From Mycobacterium yunnanensis (lineage in GTDB: Bacteria; Actinomycetota; Actinomycetes; Mycobacteriales; Mycobacteriaceae): 64,000 nucleotides of DNA. The DNA lies in contig NZ_JACKVK010000022.1 of the NCBI RefSeq assembly GCF_025823185.1, positions 192,756 to 256,755 of the forward strand, written 5' to 3'. The notes below the pieces were generated by a model that worked only from the letters and a program-made list of their open reading frames with translations, did no database searches and was not told where the DNA came from. Within the stretch, counting starts at the first letter, position 1, and each line of letters begins with the position of its first letter. A program made the position numbers and the translations under genes. Shown in pieces: positions 7,153-14,948 of this stretch.

Positions 7153-9015
7153 TTGGTAGCCGAAGCGCCCCCAATCGGAGAACTCGAGGCACGCCGTCCG
7201 TTCCCGGCACGGATGGGCCCCAAGGGCAACCTGATCTACAAGCTGGTGACCACCACCGATCACAAGCTGATCGGCATCATGTACTGCGTCGCCTGCTTCG
7301 TCTTCTTCTTCGTTGGTGGACTGATGGCGCTGTTCATGCGCGCCGAACTGGCCCTGCCCGGCCTGCAGTTCCTGAGCAACGAGCAGTACAACCAGCTGTT
7401 CACGATGCACGGCACGGTCTTCTTCTTCGTTGGTGGACTGATGGCGCTGTTCATGCGCGCCGAACTGGCCCTGCCCGGCCTGCAGTTCCTGAGCAACGAG
7501 CAGTACAACCAGCTGTTCACGATGCACGGCACGGTGATGCTGCTGTTCTACGCGACCCCGATCGTGTTCGGTTTCGCCAACCTGGTGTTGCCGCTGCAGA
7601 TCGGCGCGCCCGACGTCGCGTTCCCGCGACTGAACGCGTTCTCGTTCTGGCTGTTCCTGTTCGGTGCGCTGATCGCCATCGCCGGTTTCATCACCCCCGG
7701 TGGCGCCGCCGACTTCGGCTGGACCGCCTACTCGCCGCTGACCGACGCGATCCACTCGCCTGGTGCCGGTGGTGACCTCTGGATCATGGGTCTGGCCGTC
7801 GGCGGTCTTGGCACCATCCTCGGTGGCGTCAACATGGTCACCACGGTGGTCTGCATGCGCGCCCCCGGCATGACGATGTTCCGGATGCCGATCTTCACCT
7901 GGAACATCCTGGTGACGTCGATCCTCGTGCTGTTGGCGTTCCCGCTGCTGACCGCGGCGCTGTTCGGCTTGGCCGCCGACCGTCACCTCGGTGCGCACAT
8001 CTACGACCCGGCCAACGGCGGTGTGTTGCTGTGGCAGCATCTGTTCTGGTTCTTCGGCCACCCCGAGGTGTACATCATCGCGCTGCCGTTCTTCGGCATC
8101 GTCTCGGAGATCTTCCCGGTGTTCAGCCGCAAGCCGATCTTCGGGTACACCACGCTGATCTACGCGACGCTGTCCATCGCGGCGCTGTCGGTCGCGGTGT
8201 GGGCGCACCACATGTACGCGACGGGAGCCGTTCTCCTTCCCTTCTTCAGTTTCATGACGTTCCTGATCGCCGTCCCGACGGGCATCAAGTTCTTCAACTG
8301 GATCGGCACGATGTGGAAGGGCCAGTTGACCTTCGAGTCGCCGATGCTGTTCTCGGTCGGCTTCCTCGTCACCTTCCTGCTGGGTGGTCTGTCCGGCGTC
8401 CTGCTGGCCAGCCCGCCGCTGGACTTCCACGTGACCGACTCGTACTTCGTCATCGCGCACTTCCACTACGTGCTCTTCGGCACCATCGTGTTCGCCACCT
8501 ACGCGGGCATCTACTTCTGGTTCCCGAAGATGACCGGTCGGCTGCTCGACGAGCGCCTCGGCAAGCTGCACTTCTGGTTGACCTTCATCGGCTTCCACAC
8601 CACGTTCCTGGTGCAGCACTGGGTGGGTGACGAGGGCATGCCGCGCCGCTACGCGGACTACCTCCCCAGCGACGGCTTCACGACGCTGAACGTGATCTCG
8701 ACGATCGGTGCCTTCATCCTCGGCATCTCGACGATCCCGTTCGTGTGGAACGTCTTCAAGAGCTGGCGGTACGGCGAGCCCGTCGTGGTCGACGACCCGT
8801 GGGGTTACGGCAACTCCCTGGAGTGGGCCACCAGCTGCCCGCCGCCGCGGCACAACTTCACCGAACTGCCCCGGATCCGTTCGGAGCGACCGGCGTTCGA
8901 GCTGCACTATCCGCACATGGTGGAGCGGATGCGCGCCGAGGCTCACATCGGTGGCGGACCGCACCCCGAGGGTGGTGACGTCACCGAGGCCGACGACGTC
9001 AAGGTCCGTAGCTGA
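7153..9015 (+). CDS. ctaD: Cytochrome aa3 oxidase subunit I, with an in-frame 39-residue tandem duplication
   Basis: This is the catalytic subunit of the terminal aa3 oxidase of the bc1-aa3 supercomplex. The TTG at 7153 is chosen over the longer reading frame because it follows GGAGG at 7143-7147 and gives an N-terminus like other mycobacterial CtaD proteins (VAEAPPIGELEA). Heme and copper ligands are visible: TMHGT (heme a), WFFGHPEVYI with the His-Tyr cross-link, VWAHHMY (CuB) and IAHFHYVLFG (heme a3 and a). The oddity is an exact 117-bp tandem duplication (7300-7535) that repeats residues from FFFVGG to MHGTV, doubling the end of helix 1, the loop and the first heme-a His. The 620-aa product is 39 residues too long. 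In this form it is unlikely to fold normally, and the duplication may be an assembly artefact. Confidence 0.93.
   Translation: MVAEAPPIGELEARRPFPARMGPKGNLIYKLVTTTDHKLIGIMYCVACFVFFFVGGLMALFMRAELALPGLQFLSNEQYNQLFTMHGTVFFFVGGLMALFMRAELALPGLQFLSNEQYNQLFTMHGTVMLLFYATPIVFGFANLVLPLQIGAPDVAFPRLNAFSFWLFLFGALIAIAGFITPGGAADFGWTAYSPLTDAIHSPGAGGDLWIMGLAVGGLGTILGGVNMVTTVVCMRAPGMTMFRMPIFTWNILVTSILVLLAFPLLTAALFGLAADRHLGAHIYDPANGGVLLWQHLFWFFGHPEVYIIALPFFGIVSEIFPVFSRKPIFGYTTLIYATLSIAALSVAVWAHHMYATGAVLLPFFSFMTFLIAVPTGIKFFNWIGTMWKGQLTFESPMLFSVGFLVTFLLGGLSGVLLASPPLDFHVTDSYFVIAHFHYVLFGTIVFATYAGIYFWFPKMTGRLLDERLGKLHFWLTFIGFHTTFLVQHWVGDEGMPRRYADYLPSDGFTTLNVISTIGAFILGISTIPFVWNVFKSWRYGEPVVVDDPWGYGNSLEWATSCPPPRHNFTELPRIRSERPAFELHYPHMVERMRAEAHIGGGPHPEGGDVTEADDVKVRS
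7300..7535 (+). repeat. Perfect tandem duplication, period 117 bp, inside ctaD
   Basis: Bases 7300-7418 are identical to 7417-7535. The maximal exact match is 119 bp, with a 2-bp overlap between the copies, and there are no mismatches. The period is a multiple of three, so the reading frame survives, but 39 highly conserved residues are doubled. The repeat length equals that of the duplication at 29775-30011. Confidence 0.97.
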
Positions 9016-9041
9016 CCGAGACGTAGACCCCAACGCAGGAG

Positions 9042-10277
9042 ATGAGTTCGTCTAGCGTGTCGGTGTTGATCACGGTCACCGGGGTCGACCAGCCCGGTGT
9101 CACCTCGGCATTGTTCGAGGTGTTGTCACGGCACAAGGTCGACCTGCTGAACGTCGAGCAGGTCGTCATCCGCAACCGGTTGACCCTCGGTGTGTTGGTG
9201 GCGGGTCCCGCTGACGTCGTGGGTGGGTCGCAGCTGCGCGACGAGGTGACCGGCGCGATTCGGGCGGTCGGCCTGGACGTCACCATCGACAGCAGTGACG
9301 ACCTTCCGGTGCTGGGGGAGCCCTCGACGCACACCATCGTGGTGCTGGGGCGGCCCATCTCGGCCGAGGCGTTCGGGGTGGTGGCCAGTGAGGTCGCCGC
9401 GCTTGGGGTCAACATCGACTTCATCCGGGGAGTCTCGGACTATCCCGTCACGGGGCTCGAGCTGAGGGTGTCCGTGCCGCCGGGTGCGGCCTACGGCCAG
9501 CTGCAGACGGCGCTGGCCCGGGTGGCCGCCGCCGAGGGCGTCGACATCGCGCTGGAGGATTACAGCTTGTCGCGACGGGCCAAGCGGCTCATCGTGTTCG
9601 ACGTCGACTCGACCCTGATCCAGGGTGAGGTCATCGAGATGCTGGCCGACCGGGCCGGGGCTCTGGCCGCGGTGGCGGAGGTGACCGAGGCCGCGATGCG
9701 AGGTGAGCTGGACTTCGCCGAGTCGTTGCACCGGCGGGTGGCCACGCTGGCCGGCTTGCCCGCCAGCGTGCTCGACGAGGTGGCCGATCAGATCGAGCTG
9801 ACCGCGGGAGCGCGGACGACGATCCGGACGTTGCGCCGCCTGGGCTACTACTGCGGCATCGTCTCCGGTGGCTTCCGCCAGGTCATCGAGCCGTTGGCGC
9901 ACGATTTGATGATGGACTTCGTGGCCGCCAACGAACTCGAGATCGTCGACGGCAAGCTCACCGGTCGCGTGGTCGGCGACGTCGTCGACCGGCCCGGAAA
10001 GGCTAAGGCGCTGAGGGACTTCGCCCAACAGGTCGGCGTTCCAATGGAGCAGACCGTGGCCGTGGGCGACGGTGCCAACGACATCGATATGCTCTCGACC
10101 GCCGGGCTGGGGGTGGCATTCAACGCCAAGCCCGCCCTGCGTGAGGTGGCCGATGCATCCCTGAGCCACCCCTATCTCGACACGGTGCTGTTCATCTTGG
10201 GCGTCACCCGCGGAGAGATCGAGGCGGCCGACGCGGTCGACGGCACCCTGCGCCGCGTCGACATCCCCGACGACTGA
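9042..10277 (+). CDS. serB2: Phosphoserine phosphatase SerB2 with N-terminal ACT domains
   Basis: This 411-aa enzyme hydrolyses phosphoserine to serine in the last step of serine biosynthesis. Residues 1-165 hold two ACT-like domains (VSVLITVTGVDQPGVTSALF and a second repeat from THTIVVLGRPISAE), which bind amino acids in this family. The HAD phosphatase core follows: motif I FDVDSTLIQGE near residue 187 with nucleophile Asp, motif II SGGF near 285, and motif IV VGDGANDIDML near 345. Length and position behind ctaD match M. tuberculosis Rv3042c. The ATG at 9042 lies directly behind AGGAG; a GTG at 9057 would be better spaced from it, so the exact start is uncertain by five codons. It is convergent with the MocR gene. 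Confidence 0.93.
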   Translation: MSSSSVSVLITVTGVDQPGVTSALFEVLSRHKVDLLNVEQVVIRNRLTLGVLVAGPADVVGGSQLRDEVTGAIRAVGLDVTIDSSDDLPVLGEPSTHTIVVLGRPISAEAFGVVASEVAALGVNIDFIRGVSDYPVTGLELRVSVPPGAAYGQLQTALARVAAAEGVDIALEDYSLSRRAKRLIVFDVDSTLIQGEVIEMLADRAGALAAVAEVTEAAMRGELDFAESLHRRVATLAGLPASVLDEVADQIELTAGARTTIRTLRRLGYYCGIVSGGFRQVIEPLAHDLMMDFVAANELEIVDGKLTGRVVGDVVDRPGKAKALRDFAQQVGVPMEQTVAVGDGANDIDMLSTAGLGVAFNAKPALREVADASLSHPYLDTVLFILGVTRGEIEAADAVDGTLRRVDIPDD

Positions 10278-10290
10278 GCGTCCCCTCGAC

Positions 10291-11745
10291 CTAGACGACG
10301 ACGGCGCCCTGGTGTCGGGCCGCCGGGCCCGTACCGGTGACGCTGCGCCAGGCCTGGGCCAGCAGCGCCACGGCCTCGCGGAGCTGGTCGTCGGGCAACG
10401 TGTAGGGCACCCGGATGAAGCGCTCGAGGGTGCCGTCGACCCCGAACCGTGGGCCGGGCGGAATCTCCAGGCCCATCCGCGACGCGGCGGCCGACAGGGC
10501 CGAACTCATCGGCGCGGGCAGCCGCACCCACAGCGACATGCCGCCGTGGCTGGGGTCGGGCCGCCAGTCGGGCAGCTGCTCTTGAAGTAGCGCCACCAGC
10601 AGCGCGCGTCGACCGCGCAGGATCTCGCGCCGCTCGACGAGCAAGTCGTCGGCCATGCCGAGAAGCCTTGCGGCGGCGAGCTGTTCGACGATCGGTGTGC
10701 CCATGTCGAGTGACGGCCGCATGGCGCCGACGGTGGCCAGCACACTGCGTTCGGCCCGAATCCAGCCGATGCGCAAGCCGCCCCAGCACGACTTGGACAT
10801 CGAACCGACGGTCAGCACCAGATCGCGCCGCGAGGTCATGGAGGCGGCCATGGGTGGAGGCACCGCCTCGTCGAGCCACATGTCGGTGATCGTCTCGTCG
10901 ACGATGGTGCGGGTGCGCGTCTCGGCGATGATCTGGGCCAGGCGTCGCCGGCCGTCGGGCGGCAGGGTCATCCCCGTCGGGTTGTGGTTGTCCGGAATCA
11001 GGTAGGCCAGTGTGGGCGAGAGTTGGCGCACCGCGGCGTCGACCGCGTCGAGCTCCCAGCCCTGAGGCGTCATCGCGACCGGTACCGGTCGCAAACTCCT
11101 ACTGGCCATCGTGGCCAACACGCCGTGATAGGTGGGCTGCTCGACCAACACGCGGTCGCCGGGTTGGGTATAGGTCGCCATGATGAGGCCGATGGCGTTC
11201 AGGGCTCCGGTGGTCACCACGATCTCGTCGGGCTCAGTGAGAAGTCCTCGGCGGCAATATCTTTCGGCGACGGCCTCGCGCAAGGGTGCGACGCCCTTCA
11301 ATTCGATGCCGATGTCGTGCAGGTAGGGCGTGACCCGTTCGGCGGCCTCAACGAACGCCGCGGACACCGCGGCGGCGGGCGCGGCCAGGGTCGCGGCCGC
11401 GAGATTCGCCGACGCAGTCCCGACGATCGTGGGAACCGGCGCTCCGGCCGAGACCGGCAGTGCCGTCGTGCTGCGCGCGCCTTGGCGCCCCTTGAGATAG
11501 CCGTCCTCACGCATTTGGGTGTAGGCCGCGGTGACCGTGGTTCGCGACACCCGAAGGGCGTCGGCGAGCGCACGCTCACTGGGCACCTGGGCGCCGACGG
11601 GGAGGCGCCCGTCGACGATCAGCATCCGCAGGCCGTCGGAGAGGCCCTGATAGGCGGGGCCGCTGGCGCTGGCCGTGCGCCAATTGCCCAGCTCACGAGC
11701 CAGAAGATCCACATCGAGCCGCCGCCCAGCCAGTTCCACGCTCAT
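10291..11745 (-). CDS. MocR/YczR-type regulator: GntR helix-turn-helix fused to a PLP-dependent aminotransferase fold
   Basis: The 484-aa protein begins with a GntR winged helix (residues about 20-90, with LPVGAQVPSERALADALRVS), a linker, and a fold-type I aminotransferase domain whose PLP lysine is in TVGSMSKS near residue 320. MocR proteins bind PLP or an amino-acid adduct and control an adjacent gene, often divergently transcribed. The gene here diverges from a small ORF and a YczE-like membrane protein, the classic YczR-YczE arrangement. Inverted and direct repeats of CCAGT lie just in front of the start codon (11751-11788) and are the probable operator. The catalytic residues look intact, but members usually do not transaminate. 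Confidence 0.9.
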   Translation of the reverse strand: MSVELAGRRLDVDLLARELGNWRTASASGPAYQGLSDGLRMLIVDGRLPVGAQVPSERALADALRVSRTTVTAAYTQMREDGYLKGRQGARSTTALPVSAGAPVPTIVGTASANLAAATLAAPAAAVSAAFVEAAERVTPYLHDIGIELKGVAPLREAVAERYCRRGLLTEPDEIVVTTGALNAIGLIMATYTQPGDRVLVEQPTYHGVLATMASRSLRPVPVAMTPQGWELDAVDAAVRQLSPTLAYLIPDNHNPTGMTLPPDGRRRLAQIIAETRTRTIVDETITDMWLDEAVPPPMAASMTSRRDLVLTVGSMSKSCWGGLRIGWIRAERSVLATVGAMRPSLDMGTPIVEQLAAARLLGMADDLLVERREILRGRRALLVALLQEQLPDWRPDPSHGGMSLWVRLPAPMSSALSAAASRMGLEIPPGPRFGVDGTLERFIRVPYTLPDDQLREAVALLAQAWRSVTGTGPAARHQGAVVV

Positions 11746-11750
11746 TGGGG

Positions 11751-11788
11751 CCAGTTTGCCCTAACTGGCTATTGATGACAAGGCCAGT
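11751..11788. promoter_or_regulatory. Candidate MocR operator: three CCAGT half-sites
   Basis: CCAGTT at 11751-11756 and AACTGG at 11763-11768 form an inverted repeat with a 6-bp spacer. A further CCAGT at 11784-11788 repeats the first half-site in direct orientation 33 bp away, about three helical turns. The site fills the space between the divergent MocR gene and the small ORF, as expected for an autoregulated MocR switch. Binding itself is inferred. Confidence 0.55.
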
Positions 11789-11807
11789 GGCGGCTGATCA
11801 TGGGTGC

Positions 11808-11981
11808 ATGGCACAACACTGGACCTCCCGTATGACGCGCAAGGCGAGCGAGCTGGGTCGCGTCTTCCGCAACTCACCCCGCATCGGCGACTTCGTCGCG
11901 GAGGACGGAAGGGACGGAGACTCGCGCCGGATCCGTGCCGAACTGGACGCCATGCGCGCCCGCTTCCCCGACCACGCATGA
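11808..11981 (+). CDS. Small 57-aa protein upstream of and coupled to the YczE gene
   Basis: The ORF runs from ATG at 11808 and ends in TGA overlapping the YczE ATG (ATGA at 11978-11981). The product, beginning MAQHWTSRMTRK and ending RAELDAMRARFPDHA, is charged, has no membrane segment, and looks helical. I recognise no family. Its position between the putative operator and yczE, with a coupled junction, supports expression, but it could also be a translated leader that only serves to deliver ribosomes to the membrane-protein gene. Confidence 0.55.
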   Translation: MAQHWTSRMTRKASELGRVFRNSPRIGDFVAEDGRDGDSRRIRAELDAMRARFPDHA

Positions 11982-12664
11982 GGCGCGGCCTCGGCAGAGG
12001 GGCGGCCCTGCTCGTCGGCCTCGTCGGCTACGGGTTCTCGATGGCGGTGATGGTGCGCTCCGGGCTCGGACTGGACCCATGGGACGTATTCCACCAGGGT
12101 CTGGCCAACCGGACCGGCTTGACCATCGGCACCGTCACCGCCGTGGTCGGGGTGCTCGTGCTGCTCGCCTGGATCCCGCTGCGGAACCGGCCGGGGATCG
12201 GCACCGTCGCCAACGTCGTCGTCATCGCGGTGACGGTCGACGCCGCACTGGCCGTCCTGCCCGAACCGACCGGACTGCCCGTCCGCGTCGCCATGATGCT
12301 CGGTGCGGTGCTGCTCAACGCCGTCAGTACGGTGCTCTACATCGCGGCCGGCCTCGGCCCGGGGCCGCGCGACGGTCTGATGACCGGTGTGGTGGCGCGC
12401 ACCGGGCGATCGGTCCGGCTGGTCCGCACCGCCATCGAGGCGACGGTGCTCCTGGCCGGCTGGCTGCTGGGTGGGACGGTCGGGATCGGCACGGTCGTCT
12501 ACGCGTTCGGCATCGGTCCGCTGGTTCAGCTGACGCTGCGCCTGACCCCGCAGCGGTGGCTCGCCGCGAGCGGGTGGGCCGAGAAGGAGACCCGCCTGAC
12601 TACGATGGGCGAGTGCCAGCCGATCCCAGCGACCGAGCCGAAGACGTCGACCAAGACCTGCTGA
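11978..12664 (+). CDS. YczE/YitT-like integral membrane protein
   Basis: This 228-aa hydrophobic protein has about five to six membrane segments and the family's recurrent Gly-rich turns (GYGFSMAVMVRSGLGLDPWD near residue 15, IAAGLGPGPRDGLM near 115). The latter is an internal echo of the first, a known feature of the YczE family. The transported substrate, if any, is unknown. The gene is divergent from a MocR regulator, which in other bacteria controls yczE. The ATG is fixed by a 4-base overlap with the small ORF. The 3' end overlaps the start of the next gene by 52 bp, so the C-terminal tail after about residue 205 may be poorly conserved read-through. Confidence 0.82.
   Translation: MRRGLGRGAALLVGLVGYGFSMAVMVRSGLGLDPWDVFHQGLANRTGLTIGTVTAVVGVLVLLAWIPLRNRPGIGTVANVVVIAVTVDAALAVLPEPTGLPVRVAMMLGAVLLNAVSTVLYIAAGLGPGPRDGLMTGVVARTGRSVRLVRTAIEATVLLAGWLLGGTVGIGTVVYAFGIGPLVQLTLRLTPQRWLAASGWAEKETRLTTMGECQPIPATEPKTSTKTC
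12601..12606 (+). promoter_or_regulatory. Probable -10 box for a leaderless transcript of the ABC ATPase gene
   Basis: TACGAT ends 7 bases before the GTG at 12613, so transcription would begin at or next to the start codon. No Shine-Dalgarno sequence is present. The box lies inside the 3' end of the YczE gene, which gives the downstream genes their own promoter. Confidence 0.5.
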
Positions 12665-13464
12665 TCGACTTCGCCAAGGTCACGCTCCGACGCGGCGGCA
12701 AGACCCTGGTCGGGCCCGTCACGTGGGCAGTCGAACTCGACGAACGCTGGGTCGTCATCGGGCCCAACGGGGCGGGCAAGACCTCGCTGCTGCGCATCGC
12801 CGCGGCGATGGAGCATCCGTCGACCGGAACGGCGTACGTGCTCGGCGAGCGCCTTGGCAAGACCGACATGGCCGAGCTCCGTGCCCGCGTCGGGTTGAGC
12901 AGTTCGGCTCTGAGTCAACGCGTTCCCGACGACGAGGTGGTGCGCGACCTCGTGGTGTCCGCCGGGTACGCCGTGCTCGGGCGGTGGCGCGAGAAGTATG
13001 AGGACGTCGACTACGAACAAGCCGTCGACATGCTGGAAGGCCTTGGCGCAGAACACCTCGCCGACCGCACCTTCGGCACCCTGTCGGAGGGTGAGCGCAA
13101 ACGGGTGTTGATCGCCCGCGCACTGATGACCGACCCCGAGCTGCTGCTGCTCGACGAACCGGCAGCCGGTCTGGACCTCGGTGGCCGGGAAGAACTGGTG
13201 GCCCGACTCGCCGACCTCGCCGCCGACCCCGACGCCCCGGCGATCGTGCTGGTGACCCATCACGTCGAGGAGATCCCGCCCGGATTCAGCCACTGCCTGC
13301 TGCTGTCGGAGGGCAAGGTCGTCGAGGCGGGACTGCTCGGCGACGTGCTCACCGCGGAGAACCTGTCGGTGGCCTTCGGTCAGTCCATCGCCCTCGACGT
13401 GATCGACGGCCGTTACTTCGCGCGACGCACCCGCAGCCGCGCAGCCCACAGGAGGCGGTCATGA
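12613..13464 (+). CDS. ABC transporter ATP-binding protein (Rv3041c type)
   Basis: This 283-aa stand-alone nucleotide-binding protein has Walker A GPNGAGKTS near residue 55, the signature LSEGERKRV near 158, Walker B LLLLDEPAAGLDL near 180, and the switch His in VTHHVEEIP near 215. The GTG at 12613 gives an N-terminus like the M. tuberculosis orthologue (VPADPSD). Longer reading frames upstream run through the YczE gene and are rejected. No permease is adjacent, so the partner is unknown; the single-ATPase form resembles YheS or ModF-like proteins used outside normal import. It is linked by a 4-base overlap to the NUDIX gene. Confidence 0.88.
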   Translation: MPADPSDRAEDVDQDLLIDFAKVTLRRGGKTLVGPVTWAVELDERWVVIGPNGAGKTSLLRIAAAMEHPSTGTAYVLGERLGKTDMAELRARVGLSSSALSQRVPDDEVVRDLVVSAGYAVLGRWREKYEDVDYEQAVDMLEGLGAEHLADRTFGTLSEGERKRVLIARALMTDPELLLLDEPAAGLDLGGREELVARLADLAADPDAPAIVLVTHHVEEIPPGFSHCLLLSEGKVVEAGLLGDVLTAENLSVAFGQSIALDVIDGRYFARRTRSRAAHRRRS

Positions 13465-14285
13465 CCGAACCGTTGGTTCCGAGGCCGGCGTCGACGGTGA
13501 TGCTGCTGCGTCAGCGCGAGGACATCGAGGTGTTCCTCATGCGCCGCCACTCGCAGATGGACTTCGTCGCAGGCGTGATGGTGTTTCCCGGTGGCGGCGT
13601 CGACGAGCGCGACCGCGGTGCGGACATCGCGTGGTACGGCCCACCCAAGGAATGGTGGGCCCGACGGCTCGACGTGGACCCCGACCTCGCCGAGGCTCTG
13701 GTGTGCGCCGCGGCCCGCGAGACGTTCGAAGAATCCGGCGTGCTGTTCGCCGGCCCGGCCGACGACCCCGACAGCGCTGACAGCATTGTGGGCGACACGT
13801 CCCGTTACGGCGAGGAACGCGCGGCGTTGGCCAACAACACGACCTCCTTCGCCGACTTCCTGCGCGCCGAGAAGCTGGTGCTGCGTGCCGACCTGCTGCG
13901 GCCGTGGGCCAACTGGGTGACGCCCAAGGAGGAGCGCACCCGCCGCTACGACACCTACTTCTTCGTGGGCGCACTACCCGAAGGACAGCGCGCCGACGGC
14001 GAGAACACCGAATCCGACCGCGCCTTCTGGACGACCCCGCGCGCCGCCCTCGTGGAGTTCGAAGAGGGCCAGTCGTTCCTGCTTCCGCCGACCTGGACTC
14101 AGCTGGACTCCATCGACGGGCGCACCGTGGCCGACGTGCTCGCCGAGGAGCGACGAATCGTGGCGATGGAGCCGAAGCTGAGCGCCGACAAGGGCACCGG
14201 CGACTGGGACATCGAGTTCTTCGACGGAGCCCGGTACAACGCCGCCCGCAACAAGCGCGCGCCGGAGGGCTACGACAAGACGTGA
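13461..14285 (+). CDS. NUDIX hydrolase (Rv3040c type, NUDT19-like)
   Basis: The 274-aa protein carries an extended NUDIX box: FPGGGVDERD near residue 40 and, after an insertion of about 45 residues, ARETFEESGVLF near 90, which supplies the REx2EE metal-binding core. The long insertion inside the box is typical of the NUDT7/NUDT19-like group that hydrolyses CoA or acyl-CoA. Its position upstream of an enoyl-CoA hydratase-like gene agrees with a CoA-linked role, but the substrate is inferred. The ATG overlaps the ABC ATPase stop (ATGA), and its own stop overlaps the next start (GTGA), so the three genes are translationally coupled. Confidence 0.88.
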   Translation: MTEPLVPRPASTVMLLRQREDIEVFLMRRHSQMDFVAGVMVFPGGGVDERDRGADIAWYGPPKEWWARRLDVDPDLAEALVCAAARETFEESGVLFAGPADDPDSADSIVGDTSRYGEERAALANNTTSFADFLRAEKLVLRADLLRPWANWVTPKEERTRRYDTYFFVGALPEGQRADGENTESDRAFWTTPRAALVEFEEGQSFLLPPTWTQLDSIDGRTVADVLAEERRIVAMEPKLSADKGTGDWDIEFFDGARYNAARNKRAPEGYDKT

Positions 14286-14938
14286 ACGAGTTCGTCCACG
14301 CGCACGTCACCGACGGCATCGGCACCCTGCTGCTGTCGCGGCCGCCGACGAACACCCTGACGCGGCAGATGTGGCGCGAGATCGCCTCGACGGCAACCGA
14401 ACTCGGTGACGACGCCGACGTCGCGGCCGTCGTCGTCTTCGGCGGACACGAGATCTTCTCCGCCGGGGTCGACGTGCCGGAGGCGCGTGCGCTCGACGCC
14501 GCCGCCACCGCGGTTGCCGAGGGGGTGGCGCTGCGGGCGGTCACCGCCGTGGTCGAGATCCCCAAGCCGACGGTCGCCGCGGTCACCGGCTACGCCCTCG
14601 GCAGCGGGATGACGCTGGCGCTGGCCGCGGACTGGCGCATCGGCGGTGACAACGCCAAGTGGGGCCTCACGCAGATCCTCGAGGGTTTGGCCCCCTCGGC
14701 GGACGACGCGCATCGGCTCGCCAAGGCCGTCGGCGACGCGCACGCCAGGGAGCTGGCGTTCAGCGGACGCTTCGCCCACGCCAAGGAGGCATTGGAACTG
14801 GGCCTGGTCGACGAGCTGGTGGCCCCCGACCACGTGTACGACTCGGCCGTCGCGTGGGCTCGGCGCTTCGTCGACGTCCCGGCGGGAGCCCTTGCGGCGA
14901 CCAAGGCAGCGTTTCGCCCGCGCTCACCCGGCCGTTAG
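14282..14938 (+). CDS. echA17: Enoyl-CoA hydratase/isomerase family protein EchA17
   Basis: The 218-aa crotonase-fold protein has the first oxyanion-hole segment HEIFSAGVDV near residue 58 and the second GYALGSGMTLALAADWRI near 102. The region that normally carries the hydratase Glu pair is altered: ILEGLAPSADDAHRLAKAVG replaces the usual G-rich PGAGGTQRL-like stretch, so classical hydratase activity is doubtful. It is also shorter than typical 250-aa members. The GTG at 14282 is set by the GTGA overlap with the NUDIX gene. Order and sequence fit M. tuberculosis Rv3039c. The stop codon TAG forms part of a putative -10 box for the following gene. Confidence 0.82.
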   Translation: MNEFVHAHVTDGIGTLLLSRPPTNTLTRQMWREIASTATELGDDADVAAVVVFGGHEIFSAGVDVPEARALDAAATAVAEGVALRAVTAVVEIPKPTVAAVTGYALGSGMTLALAADWRIGGDNAKWGLTQILEGLAPSADDAHRLAKAVGDAHARELAFSGRFAHAKEALELGLVDELVAPDHVYDSAVAWARRFVDVPAGALAATKAAFRPRSPGR

Positions 14939-14941
14939 GCT
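14936..14941 (+). promoter_or_regulatory. Probable -10 box for the methyltransferase at 14949
   Basis: TAGGCT ends 8 bases before the ATG at 14949 with no ribosome-binding site between, consistent with a leaderless start. The box overlaps the stop codon of the enoyl-CoA hydratase-like gene. Confidence 0.45.
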
Positions 14942-14948
14942 GCCCTAC

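Noticed and set aside
6964..9033. 689-aa minus-strand frame opposite ctaD
   Set aside because: Shadow of a highly expressed GC-rich gene; low-complexity Gln/Glu/Arg composition and no motif. It even repeats the ctaD duplication.
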